DNA of 64,000 nucleotides from a bacterium (lineage in GTDB: Bacteria > Campylobacterota > Campylobacteria > Campylobacterales > Sulfurimonadaceae). The DNA lies in NCBI GenBank assembly GCA_018824305.1, contig JAHJGM010000011.1, positions 62,001-126,000 of the forward strand, in the 5' to 3' direction. A program made the translations under genes and the position numbers. Positions 43,961 through 51,959 of the stretch are shown here, piece after piece. Position 1 is the first letter of the stretch; each line of letters opens with the position of its first letter. The notes beneath the pieces are model-generated. The model was not told the origin of the DNA and did not search any database. It was given only the letters and a program-made list of their open reading frames with translations.

Positions 43961-45094
43961 TTACAGTGACATATCAAGTATTTTTTCGACGACCTCTTTG
44001 CTCACTAGTCCTCTGTCGCCAAAATCAACAAATCCATGCTTCTCTAAAAGAAAAAGTACTTTGGATTGCAGCTCTTTGTCATCCGTATATGATGAAAGTT
44101 TGAGCTTTACATGTAAGGAACTGTACAGCTCTTCGATCTTTTTGATGACCTCTTCAGGGTCTTTTACATCCATGTAAAAGACGTTTTTCCCCATTTGCAA
44201 AAGTTTCTCTTTTTTATCATCCGCAAGCACTCTCAGCAGATTTGGCTGGATGATAGCCAAAGTCCTTGCATGATCGATGCCGTAAAGTCCGCTGAGTTCA
44301 TGTCCGATATAGTGGGTCGCCCAGTCTTGCGGTACGCCAAGACCTATAAGACCGTTGAGTGCCTGATTTGCCAGCCACATCAGGTTTGCATACCAAAGAT
44401 CGTCCCTCTTATCGAATGTTTGTGCAAGTCCTGCAAGAGCTTTGAGTATCCCCTCGCTGTAATAATCCTGCGCCATCGCACCGTGAGAGTAGGTCAAATA
44501 CTGCTCACATGTATGGACAAAAGAATCGATTATGCCGTTTGCCAGCTGTCTCTCATCCAGACTTTTTAAAACATCCGGGTCTAAAACACAAAACTGCGGA
44601 TAAGATAATTTCGAATGAAAAAAACGCTTCTCTTTCGTTGCAGCTTTTGTGATGACGGAACCGCTGTTCGATTCGCTTCCCGTTGCCGCCAGTGTGAGCA
44701 CCGCCCCGATCTGCGGTGCTTGAGATGCGGTGTATTTTCCCTCTAAGATATCCCAGCCGTCACCCTCATAATAGTATGCGTTTGCAATGTACTTACATCC
44801 GTCTAGCACTGAACCGCCGCCGACTGCCAAGATGTAATCCGCACCCTTCTCCCGTCCAAATACTACAGCCTTGTCTAAAGTCTCTTTTGTAGGATTTGGC
44901 TCGACTCCGCCAAATTCAAACCAAGTATGACCTGCTAATGCCTCTTTTACCTGATCGTATACGCCGTTTTTCTTGATACTGCCGCCGCCATAGACCATAA
45001 GGATCGTTTTCTCTTTTGGTATCAGATCTTTTATGCGTGCAATCTTGCCTTTTCCAAACTCTATGAGTGTGGGATTTTGATATGAAAACTCCAT
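43961..45094 (-). CDS. Iron-containing alcohol dehydrogenase (YqhD/BdhA-like)
   Basis: A 377-residue group III alcohol dehydrogenase. The NAD(P)-binding GGGSVLDGCKYIA is near residues 96-108, ATGSESNSGSV follows near 135, and the metal-binding histidines are in HELSGLYGIDHARTLAII. It resembles YqhD and butanol dehydrogenases that reduce aldehydes with NADPH. This suggests aldehyde detoxification or alcohol formation. It lies in the same direction as the 210-residue gene upstream. Confidence 0.9.
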   Translation of the reverse strand: MEFSYQNPTLIEFGKGKIARIKDLIPKEKTILMVYGGGSIKKNGVYDQVKEALAGHTWFEFGGVEPNPTKETLDKAVVFGREKGADYILAVGGGSVLDGCKYIANAYYYEGDGWDILEGKYTASQAPQIGAVLTLAATGSESNSGSVITKAATKEKRFFHSKLSYPQFCVLDPDVLKSLDERQLANGIIDSFVHTCEQYLTYSHGAMAQDYYSEGILKALAGLAQTFDKRDDLWYANLMWLANQALNGLIGLGVPQDWATHYIGHELSGLYGIDHARTLAIIQPNLLRVLADDKKEKLLQMGKNVFYMDVKDPEEVIKKIEELYSSLHVKLKLSSYTDDKELQSKVLFLLEKHGFVDFGDRGLVSKEVVEKILDMSL

Positions 45095-45128
45095 CGTTTA
45101 TCCTTCTGTTTTATTTAAACAAGTAACT

Positions 45129-45761
45129 TTACTTCTGCACTTGCTCCATCGCCATCATCAAAAACCCTGTAAATCCTGCATTGTCGTTGCTGATAGCACT
45201 GCTTACCTGAGCTTTCATCTGAGCTAGAGCCTTTGAATAGCGCTCATAAAACTCATACGTCGGTCTGGGCTTATAGATAAAACCATCTAGCTCAAAGAAC
45301 TTGATGATATTTTTTGTCGTCGTAGGTTTGATAAAAAAGTTTTTCTCTCTTGCGTAATAATAGGGAATGAGTGTGACGATAGACCATTTGGCAAGTCTAT
45401 AAACACTAAGCACGTCTACCAGACTTTCAAACCCCTCTTTTTTATCGCCGTGCAAGAGTTCATACAAACCGATAGAGAGCATATCTTTTTGCTCCAGACT
45501 CATACCTTTTACCATATCTCTTACTTTTGGCTTCTCAAACAGCGAGATAAGCGATGATTTGGAGACGATCTTCGCAAAATTCTCACAGATGAGTTCAGGT
45601 TGGGCAAAATTATCGGGTGCGAACATCTCCCTCACACTCTCGCCTATCTTTGCCGTATTGTGTCTTTTTACGATGGGTTGAAGAAGTTCATCTTCAAAAC
45701 CTTCGGGATAGTATTCAAAAAAGCCTTTTTCCGCTTCTTTTAACTTATTTAGATTCATCAT
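45129..45761 (-). CDS. Uncharacterised helical protein
   Basis: A 210-residue soluble protein that I do not recognise. It is mostly alpha-helical by pattern, with no signal peptide and no cysteine clusters. Notable segments are EAEKGFFEYYPEGFEDE at the N-terminus, MLSIGLYELLHGDKKEGFESLVDVLSVYRLAKWSIVTLIPYYY in the middle and PRPTYEFYERYSKAL later. It is 34 bases upstream of the alcohol dehydrogenase start and probably co-transcribed with it. Confidence 0.6.
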   Translation of the reverse strand: MMNLNKLKEAEKGFFEYYPEGFEDELLQPIVKRHNTAKIGESVREMFAPDNFAQPELICENFAKIVSKSSLISLFEKPKVRDMVKGMSLEQKDMLSIGLYELLHGDKKEGFESLVDVLSVYRLAKWSIVTLIPYYYAREKNFFIKPTTTKNIIKFFELDGFIYKPRPTYEFYERYSKALAQMKAQVSSAISNDNAGFTGFLMMAMEQVQK

Positions 45762-45837
45762 CTCTCCTTGATTATCGCATAACCGTAATACTGACTCTCT
45801 CTACGAATCTCTCATATCTTTTAAATACTCATGTATT

Positions 45838-46644
45838 TTATCCTATAACTGAAAACAGCATCTTTAAACTCAGCGCTACAGCCAACATCCCAAAGATCTT
45901 TTTGAGTTTGTCTACAGGAAGTTTCGTGGCATATTTCACTCCAAGCGGTGCCGTAAAAGCACTGCTGATCGCGACCAAGACGACAGCGGGCATATAAACA
46001 TACCCAACTACAAAATGGCTCCAGTCTGTATGATCACAGCCGTTTACAAGATACCCCAATGTTCCCGAGATGGCTATGGGAAAACCGATCGCAGCGGAAG
46101 TCCCTATGGCACGTTTGATATCAAAGTTTTGGTGCATCAGGTACGGCACACTGAGCGAACCTCCGCCGATGGAGACAAGCGCCGAGATACCGCCGATAAA
46201 CGCTCCGCTGAGGATATTTCCGATCTTGCCGTGAGGTTTGTCGTTATGATAATAATGTGTCTTCTGAAACATCTTGTAAGCCACAAAACTCATAAATGCG
46301 CTAAAGAACAACGCCAAATAAACCCCTTCCAGATACGATGCCAAAAAGGTCGCCGCAAATGTCCCCGCAAGTACGCCTACTGCGATTTTTACCGCCATCG
46401 CCACTTCGATATTGCTCTTTTTGTAATGCGCTCTCATACTTGAAAAAGAGGTGAAGATGATAGTCGCCATGGACGTACCCAAAGCCAAGTGCATCACTTC
46501 ATCTTTTGCAAATCCCTGCATCACGAACAACATTGCAAAAACAGGAACCATGATGCCTCCGCCTCCGACACCCAAAAGTCCCGCCATAAACCCGACAAGC
46601 GCACCAAGTGCTATATAATCGATAATAAATATATTTTCCATCAC
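45838..46644 (-). CDS. TauE/SafE-family anion (sulfite) exporter
   Basis: A 268-residue protein with about eight helices and the family repeat LVGFMAGLLGVGGGGIMVPVFA, repeated in weaker form as GGISALVSIGGGSLSVPYLM. The family moves sulfite, sulfoacetate or similar organosulfur anions. It begins one base after the end of leuA, so it may be co-transcribed although functionally unrelated. Confidence 0.9.
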   Translation of the reverse strand: MMENIFIIDYIALGALVGFMAGLLGVGGGGIMVPVFAMLFVMQGFAKDEVMHLALGTSMATIIFTSFSSMRAHYKKSNIEVAMAVKIAVGVLAGTFAATFLASYLEGVYLALFFSAFMSFVAYKMFQKTHYYHNDKPHGKIGNILSGAFIGGISALVSIGGGSLSVPYLMHQNFDIKRAIGTSAAIGFPIAISGTLGYLVNGCDHTDWSHFVVGYVYMPAVVLVAISSAFTAPLGVKYATKLPVDKLKKIFGMLAVALSLKMLFSVIG

Positions 46645-47985
46645 CTACCCTTTTACTCTCAGACATACAGACTCATCATAATAGCGTACCATCCCCTCGT
46701 AAATACCAAGAACCTCGTCACTGCTGATCTCTCCGCCTCTTATCTCTGAGATATTTTTCACCTCTTGTGCAAGCTTTGCCTGCATCTCGCTTGGGACTTC
46801 GATGCCGTAGACCTCTTTTAACACGTACGCCACGCCGCCTTTGCCCGACTGGGAGTTGATGCGTATGGAGTCTTTGTATTCCCTGCCGATGTCGCGCGGG
46901 TCAATCGCCAAATACGGTACATTCCAGCTACCGTTTTTTTCTCGTCTGTGGTGTTCCATCCCTTTTTTTATGGCATCTTGGTGTGTTCCTGAAAATGCCG
47001 TGTAGATCATGGAACCCACATAGGGATGACGATCACTTACATGTAAGCCCGTAATAGCCGTGATACGCGCCAATATCTCATCCACCTTCTCTACATGTAA
47101 GCATGGATCGATCCCTTGGGAAAAATAGTTAAACGCCAATGTCACCAAGTCCACATTTCCCGCTCTCTCTCCGTTTCCAAGGATGGTGCCCTCCACTCTC
47201 TGCGCTCCTGCCAAGACCGCCAACTCCGCACTTGCCACGGCGCATCCTCTGTCATTATGCGGATGCACGCTGATGATGACGTTCTCACGGTTTTTGATAT
47301 GTTTGCCCATCCATTCTATGCGGTCGGCGTAGATATTCGGCGAACACGCTTCCAAAGTGTTCGGCAGATTAAGTATCATCGGCTTCTTACATGTAGGCTC
47401 ATACGCCTCTATAACCGCATTTGAGACCTCTAAAGCATACGCAAGCTCCGTCTGTGAAAAGCTCTCGGGCGAATACTCGAACACGACCTCGCCCGCAAAC
47501 TTCGCCGTCTCTGTTTTGATGCACTCCACACCTTGTAATGCCAATGCGATGATCTCCTCTTTGCTTCGTTTGAACACCACTTCACGCTGGTTGGAAGCAG
47601 TCGGGTTGTACAAATGGATGTTTATTCGCTTGGCACCCTGCAACGCTTCAAAACTGCGCACGATATAACGCTCGATGGAAGGAGTCAATATCCCGATCGT
47701 GACATCATCGGGGATCAAGCCCTCCTCTATCAGGCGGCGGCAAAAATCAAACTCAGTCTGCGACGCACTCGGGTACGCTACCTCTATCTCCTTAAATCCA
47801 AACTCGACCAAAGCCTTAAGATAGGCGACTTTTTGCTCGATGCCCATCGGATTTGCCAACGCCTGATTGCCGTCTCGCAAATCCGTACTCACCCATACGG
47901 GAGCGACTGCGGCAGTCTTATCCGCCCACTCTCTTTTATCCAACTTCACCGTTTCGTACGGTTTGTATTTTGTAAATGCTTGCAT
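46645..47985 (-). CDS. leuA: 2-isopropylmalate synthase lacking the C-terminal regulatory domain
   Basis: A 446-residue enzyme of the DRE-TIM family that commits carbon to leucine by condensing acetyl-CoA with 2-oxoisovalerate. Seen are VSTDLRDGNQAL (R37, D38), the metal-binding HPHNDRG near 252 and the LeuA GNGERAGNVDL motif. It matches the long LeuA subgroup (start YKPYETVKL). It stops after the linker at residue 446, whereas full-length members have about 550 residues with a leucine-binding domain. Feedback inhibition should therefore be lost. Control seems to be by an upstream attenuator. The ATG at 47985 has GAGGA eight bases upstream. Confidence 0.9.
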   Translation of the reverse strand: MQAFTKYKPYETVKLDKREWADKTAAVAPVWVSTDLRDGNQALANPMGIEQKVAYLKALVEFGFKEIEVAYPSASQTEFDFCRRLIEEGLIPDDVTIGILTPSIERYIVRSFEALQGAKRINIHLYNPTASNQREVVFKRSKEEIIALALQGVECIKTETAKFAGEVVFEYSPESFSQTELAYALEVSNAVIEAYEPTCKKPMILNLPNTLEACSPNIYADRIEWMGKHIKNRENVIISVHPHNDRGCAVASAELAVLAGAQRVEGTILGNGERAGNVDLVTLAFNYFSQGIDPCLHVEKVDEILARITAITGLHVSDRHPYVGSMIYTAFSGTHQDAIKKGMEHHRREKNGSWNVPYLAIDPRDIGREYKDSIRINSQSGKGGVAYVLKEVYGIEVPSEMQAKLAQEVKNISEIRGGEISSDEVLGIYEGMVRYYDESVCLRVKG

Positions 47986-48025
47986 AAAAATATCCTCGAA
48001 AAACATGCAAAACGCCACTCTCCTG

Positions 48026-48053
48026 AGAAAAAAATCCTTACATGTAAAGATTT
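48026..48053 (-). terminator. leuA attenuator terminator
   Basis: On the minus strand, AAATCT-TTACATGTAA-GGATTT forms an 11-base-pair stem with one G-U pair, followed by seven Ts. It ends about 40 bases before the leuA ATG and lies downstream of the leucine-rich leader peptide. The stem is a TTACATGTAA palindrome. An alternative nested stem (TGCCT/AGGCA with GGGCG/CGTCC inside) lies at 48080-48114. Confidence 0.75.
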
Positions 48054-48154
48054 AAAAAAGAACAGCAGCGATAATAAAATGCCTACATACGGACGCACTA
48101 CGCCCTAAAAGGCAAAACTAAAAATGAAAATATAAAAGTGTTTGTATGAAAAAA

Positions 48155-48241
48155 TTACAGCAGGTGCAGCAGGAGGAGAGAGAGGTTTGCAGAACTAATG
48201 CCTGACATGGTTTTTGAAATGTGTACGTGATGACTTTTCAT
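48155..48241 (-). CDS. leuL: leu operon leader peptide
   Basis: A 28-codon open frame with a strong GGAG site five bases before the ATG. Its C-terminal nine codons encode LSLLLLHLL, that is seven leucines in the last nine residues, preceded by another Leu-poor stretch. It lies 170 bases upstream of leuA with a terminator hairpin in between. This is the classical arrangement for attenuation: scarcity of leucyl-tRNA stalls the ribosome on the Leu codons and prevents termination. The peptide itself probably has no function. Confidence 0.88.
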   Translation of the reverse strand: MKSHHVHISKTMSGISSANLSLLLLHLL

Positions 48242-48288
48242 GGTCTCTCCTTTTTTGTGATTGTGAAATTGTAACGAATTAAAATTTT

Positions 48289-48648
48289 TTATGCAATATT
48301 ACTTTGTTTGTTATTTTTGTCTATGATGAAGCTGGCATATTTTTGTGACCAAGAGAGTATCTCTTCTATTACCGGTCGAAGATATTTTCCTTGTACGCTT
48401 AATGAATATTCAACTCTCGGAGGTACTTCTGCGTATGTTTTTCGTATAACTAAATGTAATGCTTGAAGTTCTCTTAGTTTTGCCGTAAGCGTTTTATTTG
48501 TAATGGGGCTCAGAGCATCGCTAAGATCTTTAAAACGCATCGGATTTTTTTGCAGATGCCAGATAATATAGAGCTTTAACCTGTCGTTAAATATCTCAAA
48601 GAAGAGTTCGGAGTTTGAGTCATAAGTTTTGTTATTAATTTCAATCAT
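48289..48648 (-). CDS. HxlR-family transcriptional regulator
   Basis: A 119-residue winged-helix protein (RLKLYIIWHLQKNPMRFKDLSDALSPITNKTLTAKLRELQ, VPPRVEYSLSVQGKYLRPVIEEI). It lacks the conserved N-terminal cysteine found in many HxlR redox sensors. Its target is unknown. Two near-identical 14-base sites upstream of its own start (48698, 48758) suggest autoregulation. Confidence 0.88.
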   Translation of the reverse strand: MIEINNKTYDSNSELFFEIFNDRLKLYIIWHLQKNPMRFKDLSDALSPITNKTLTAKLRELQALHLVIRKTYAEVPPRVEYSLSVQGKYLRPVIEEILSWSQKYASFIIDKNNKQSNIA

Positions 48649-48697
48649 GACGTATTTTACGCTTTCATTTATAAATATATACTTAGTTTACTAAAAT

Positions 48698-48771
48698 ATA
48701 CCATTGTGTATTTGACCACATTTTAGCACCGATTGGCTCTTACATTTTTCCTGTTTGATACCATTGTATAT
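48698..48771. promoter_or_regulatory. Paired direct repeats upstream of the HxlR gene
   Basis: ATACCATTGTGTAT (48698-48711) and ATACCATTGTATAT (48758-48771) differ at one base and lie 60 bases apart in the region before the HxlR start. Possible operator pair. Confidence 0.4.
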
Positions 48772-48799
48772 GTTAAAGCCAAAATCGTACCAACTTGAA

Positions 48800-49552
48800 T
48801 TAAAAGAAGAGTTCGTACTGAATATTCTGCTTTAAGATCAACTCTGTATCGGTGCAGACATGCAGACCTTTTTCATTTAAAAATGCATTTTTTACGATGG
48901 CTTTATTGTAGGGTAAAACGTCTTCGCGATTGAGATATTCATCGATGTTCATCCATCTTGCTTCGAGTATTTCCTGCTCATCTTTTATGTCGATTTTTGT
49001 CGAAATCGGTTTTGCCAATGAGATGACGTAAAGATTCGATTCACCAAATTGTGCCGGAGAAAAATGTCCAAGACTCACTACTGATTCAAACTCGACTTCT
49101 ACTCCCGTTTCTTCAAAGACTTCTCGAACTACAGCTTGTGAAATGTTTTCGCCGTCGTCTATAAAACCGCCGGGAAGTTTATACGTCTGCCAGATTCTGT
49201 CTTTAATAACGAGAAGATCATTCTCATGAAAGACGACGACACCCACACCTAAAGTATGATTTTTTGCAGTCGGTATGACTGGGTCTTCGATGAGCTTTTT
49301 GACTAGAGTGATGTCTCTCTCATTGCAATGATGAAAAACAAACTCTTTACATGTAAGGGTCGCAATGAGATCGGCACGTTCTATGGGCAGCTTGATCCAA
49401 AGAAGTTTTTTATTTTGAAGCGTTTGAAAAAGAGCATCAAGAGCTTTTTCAAACTCCACAACCGTATGTTCTATGTCGCCTTCGATCGTCACTCCGTCGT
49501 ATCTGTCTTCTTTACATGTAAAAAAGGTCAAATCAGTCTGTTTAAAATTCAT
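48800..49552 (-). CDS. NUDT6-like Nudix hydrolase with pre-Nudix domain
   Basis: A 250-residue protein. Residues 15-95 match the pre-Nudix domain of NUDT6-type proteins (LLWIKLPIERADLIA, EFVFHHCNERDI). Residues 100-225 form the Nudix fold, with the box GGFIDDGENISQAVVREVFEETGV containing the catalytic REVFEE. It should hydrolyse a nucleoside diphosphate derivative; the substrate is unknown. It overlaps the TetR gene by four bases, so the two are likely co-transcribed. Confidence 0.88.
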   Translation of the reverse strand: MNFKQTDLTFFTCKEDRYDGVTIEGDIEHTVVEFEKALDALFQTLQNKKLLWIKLPIERADLIATLTCKEFVFHHCNERDITLVKKLIEDPVIPTAKNHTLGVGVVVFHENDLLVIKDRIWQTYKLPGGFIDDGENISQAVVREVFEETGVEVEFESVVSLGHFSPAQFGESNLYVISLAKPISTKIDIKDEQEILEARWMNIDEYLNREDVLPYNKAIVKNAFLNEKGLHVCTDTELILKQNIQYELFF

Positions 49553-50127
49553 ACTGACCTCTTTGTTATTTCAATATACTCTATCAACATCTCTACAGAA
49601 TCCAAATAATCTTTTGGATTTCCAGATGCCTTTGCGGATAAAATGGCACCTTCGAGTACTGCTATCGAAAAAAGAGCGAGTTTATTTGTATCGCATGTTT
49701 TCATCTCGCCCGCTCTGATGGCAGCATCGTATATCTGCTTTAGGACATTGCGAAACTGTGCATATATCTCTTTGAGGACACGGTCAAAATCTTCGTCCAA
49801 ATTGGACATCTCCTGCACAAGATTTGCCAATGGACATCCGCGACTAAAATCGCGTAAACTGTCATCACGAAGCATCGCAAAAAAACTTTCTAAGTATCCG
49901 CCCTCTGCGTCAGTGATCGAACGGTATCGTGTTCCAAAACGCTCTGCGATCTTCTCTTGTATCGCCACGAGTGCCATCTCTTTTTTGCTGCCGAAAAAAT
50001 GGTACATCGAACCCTTGTGAACTCCGGCCTTTGTCAAGATATCTGCTAGTGCCGCACCTTGATAACCGTGTGAGTAGACCTCTTCGTACGTTGCATCGAT
50101 AAGTTTTTGTCTTGTTGTTTCTTTCAT
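49549..50127 (-). CDS. TetR/AcrR-family regulator
   Basis: A regulator of about 192 residues with an N-terminal TetR helix-turn-helix (AALADILTKAGVHKGSMYHFFGSKKEM) and a ligand domain of the YxaF/NemR type. The ATG at 50127 fits the family start (MKETTRQKLIDAT). A TATAAT box is only six bases before it and no ribosome-binding site is visible. An in-frame ATG at 50148 is the alternative. It is divergent from an AhpD-like/isochorismatase/GNAT operon and faces two matching palindromes, its probable operators. Confidence 0.87.
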   Translation of the reverse strand: MKETTRQKLIDATYEEVYSHGYQGAALADILTKAGVHKGSMYHFFGSKKEMALVAIQEKIAERFGTRYRSITDAEGGYLESFFAMLRDDSLRDFSRGCPLANLVQEMSNLDEDFDRVLKEIYAQFRNVLKQIYDAAIRAGEMKTCDTNKLALFSIAVLEGAILSAKASGNPKDYLDSVEMLIEYIEITKRSV

Positions 50128-50133
50128 GATGAA

Positions 50134-50139
50134 ATTATA
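50134..50139 (-). promoter_or_regulatory. -10 element of the TetR gene
   Basis: TGCTATAAT on the minus strand; the TATAAT hexamer ends seven bases from the ATG at 50127, implying a leaderless or nearly leaderless transcript. Confidence 0.4.
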
Positions 50140-50150
50140 GCACATCACTC

Positions 50151-50200
50151 TTGACTATTTGGTCAAATCATATTACAATGCTACTTGACCAATCAGTCAA
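50151..50200 (+). promoter_or_regulatory. Divergent promoter with two TetR-type palindromic operators
   Basis: Two related palindromes, TTGACTATTTGGTCAA (50151-50166) and TTGACCAATCAGTCAA (50185-50200), lie 34 bases apart. The first contains a -35 hexamer TTGACT, 17 bases from TACAAT (50174-50179) on the plus strand. The second covers the expected transcription start. A repressor bound at both sites would block the operon. Confidence 0.7.
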
Positions 50201-50222
50201 TATTTTACCAAAAGGATTTAAC

Positions 50223-50753
50223 ATGCCTCTTATCCATACCATAGAACCACAAGACGCAACCGGAGAATTAGCAAAAATATACGAGATGATCACCTCTATG
50301 CGAGGCAATGTAGGAAACAACGCCAAACTTTTCAGCACTAGCCCCGAACTGTTGCGCCAGCAGATGGAATTCATCAAATACTACATGAAACACCCGACAC
50401 TTTCCATGGAACTTCTTGCATCCATTCGTATTCTTGTCTCTAGCGGTGAGGATTGTCAGTTTTGTATCGATTACAACACGGGAATGCTTATCAACATGGC
50501 AAAATGGACATTTGAACAAGTAAGCGCTATGCGTCAAGACCCAAAATCCGCAAACCTTCCAAAACGAGAGATCGCGGTGCTGTTGTTTGTCATCAAGGCT
50601 GTCCGTAACGCCCATGGTATAAATGCAGATGATATGGATACGCTAAGAGAGATGGATTGGAGTGACGGCGACATTTTGGATGCACTCAATCATGGGACAA
50701 GGATGTTGGCAATAGATATCATCTTTAATGCTTTTAAGATTGAAAACTTATGA
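50223..50753 (+). CDS. Carboxymuconolactone decarboxylase/AhpD-like protein
   Basis: A 176-residue helical protein of the AhpD/CMD superfamily with the redox motif CQFC in the helix following SGEDCQFCIDYNTG. Members act as alkylhydroperoxidases or related thiol enzymes. The ATG at 50223 is chosen because AAAGGA precedes it and the frame upstream crosses the operator region. It overlaps the next gene as ATGA. TetR control is inferred from the operators just upstream. Confidence 0.82.
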   Translation: MPLIHTIEPQDATGELAKIYEMITSMRGNVGNNAKLFSTSPELLRQQMEFIKYYMKHPTLSMELLASIRILVSSGEDCQFCIDYNTGMLINMAKWTFEQVSAMRQDPKSANLPKREIAVLLFVIKAVRNAHGINADDMDTLREMDWSDGDILDALNHGTRMLAIDIIFNAFKIENL

Positions 50754-51301
50754 AGAGAGCTCTTTTAGTCATCGATGTGCAAAACGAGTATTTTACTGGT
50801 CTGATGCCTGTAACATATCCGCAAAACAGTATGCCAAACATACTAAGTGCCATCAAAACGGCAAAAGAGATGCATATCCCCGTCGTGATGGTGCAGCATA
50901 CCGCGACTGCGGCAAATGCCAAAGCTTTTGTCAAAGAAACACACGGTTGGGAGCTGCATAATTCTATAAAAGATATCGATGTCAGCCACTGTGTAGAAAA
51001 AACATTTCCAAGCTCTTTTGTCGGTACGGATCTAGAAGATTGGCTTCGAAAAAACAGTATTGATACAGTCGTCATCAGCGGATACATGACACAGCACTGC
51101 TGCGATACTACGGCAAGATACGCGCATCATCTGGGTTTTAATGTAGAGTTTTTATCGGACGCGACGGGGACGCTGGATTTTGAAAACAAAGCGGGAAAAG
51201 CAAGTGCAGAAGAGATACACCGTGCTACACTTGTCGAGCAGCAGTTTCGATTTAGCGATGTCCTAAGCACAAAAGAGTGGACGGACAAGGTAAAAGTCTG
51301 A
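50750..51301 (+). CDS. Isochorismatase-family cysteine hydrolase
   Basis: A 183-residue hydrolase with the catalytic triad in order: D9 in LLVIDVQNEY, a lysine in CVEKTFPSSF near 84 and the nucleophile cysteine in GYMTQHCCDTTARYA near 122. Homologues hydrolyse amides such as nicotinamide or act on isochorismate-like ethers; the substrate here is unknown. It is the middle gene of a three-gene operon, sharing start/stop overlaps on both sides. Confidence 0.88.
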   Translation: MKRALLVIDVQNEYFTGLMPVTYPQNSMPNILSAIKTAKEMHIPVVMVQHTATAANAKAFVKETHGWELHNSIKDIDVSHCVEKTFPSSFVGTDLEDWLRKNSIDTVVISGYMTQHCCDTTARYAHHLGFNVEFLSDATGTLDFENKAGKASAEEIHRATLVEQQFRFSDVLSTKEWTDKVKV

Positions 51302-51774
51302 TGAAAACGCGCTCAGACATTGTCTTGACTCCCATTGAGCCTGAAGATATTTTGACCATACAAAACTGGGAGCCGTATCCAGATGAGTTCTCTGAGCTTG
51401 ATTATGCCCTACGTAAAGGCGGATGGCTTGATGAGTACGCCAAAAAGCCTGATACTGATATATTTGTGGCAAAAAAAGAGAATGAGATCATCGGATTTAC
51501 AATACTCAGTGATGATAATGAAGGTACAGAGTTTCGCATTGCAATTAAAGCCGATAAACTCGGACAAGGTTTTGGCAAAGCGATTGCATCAGCTACGATT
51601 AAAAAAGGCTTTACATGTAAGCAGAGGAGTTCAATATATCTGATCGTGCGAGTCAGTAACAATCGAGCAAAAAAACTTTATAAAGAACTTGGATTTGTAG
51701 AAAATGGGGAAATTGTAAAAGAGATCAACAAAAAGCAGATCTCTTTTTTACAAATGGAGTTACAGCGGTGTTAA
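51301..51774 (+). CDS. GNAT-family N-acetyltransferase
   Basis: A 157-residue acetyltransferase (EDILTIQNWEPYPDEFSELDY, EIIGFTIL, LGQGFGKAIASA, VSNNRAKKLYKELGFVENG). The acetyl-CoA loop reads GQGFGK. The ATG at 51301 is fused to the TGA of the isochorismatase gene (TGATG), so I use it rather than the ATG at 51277. It contains one TTACATGTAA copy in frame at 51611-51620. Confidence 0.85.
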   Translation: MKTRSDIVLTPIEPEDILTIQNWEPYPDEFSELDYALRKGGWLDEYAKKPDTDIFVAKKENEIIGFTILSDDNEGTEFRIAIKADKLGQGFGKAIASATIKKGFTCKQRSSIYLIVRVSNNRAKKLYKELGFVENGEIVKEINKKQISFLQMELQRC

Positions 51775-51872
51775 CCTTGAGATTTTTTCGCCTTTTTGTC
51801 ACTGCGTTTTTCTTTCAAGGTTTTTTCTGATTTTTTCTTCACTGTTTTTTGGGCGTCTTTACCTTTTGCCAT
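51771..51872 (-). CDS. Small basic Lys-rich protein (33 residues)
   Basis: A 33-residue open frame starting MAKGKDAQKTVKKK and containing TLKEKRSDKKAKK, with GGAG seven bases before the ATG. Very similar Lys-rich mini-proteins (MAKG-DAKK-type) are annotated in many bacteria as hypothetical. It probably binds nucleic acid, but this is only inferred from charge. Its last codons overlap the stop of the convergent GNAT gene. Confidence 0.7.
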   Translation of the reverse strand: MAKGKDAQKTVKKKSEKTLKEKRSDKKAKKSQG

Positions 51873-51959
51873 GATATCTCCTTTGTTTGGATTTGTGTAT
51901 CATATAACTATCCACATTGTATAGGAGTTACGCTTAAAGCTGACGCCGTCATATGGTTT

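Noticed and set aside
47614..48108. 164-codon plus-strand frame across leuA and its leader
   Set aside because: Antisense to the leuA catalytic motifs and to the attenuator; no start signals.
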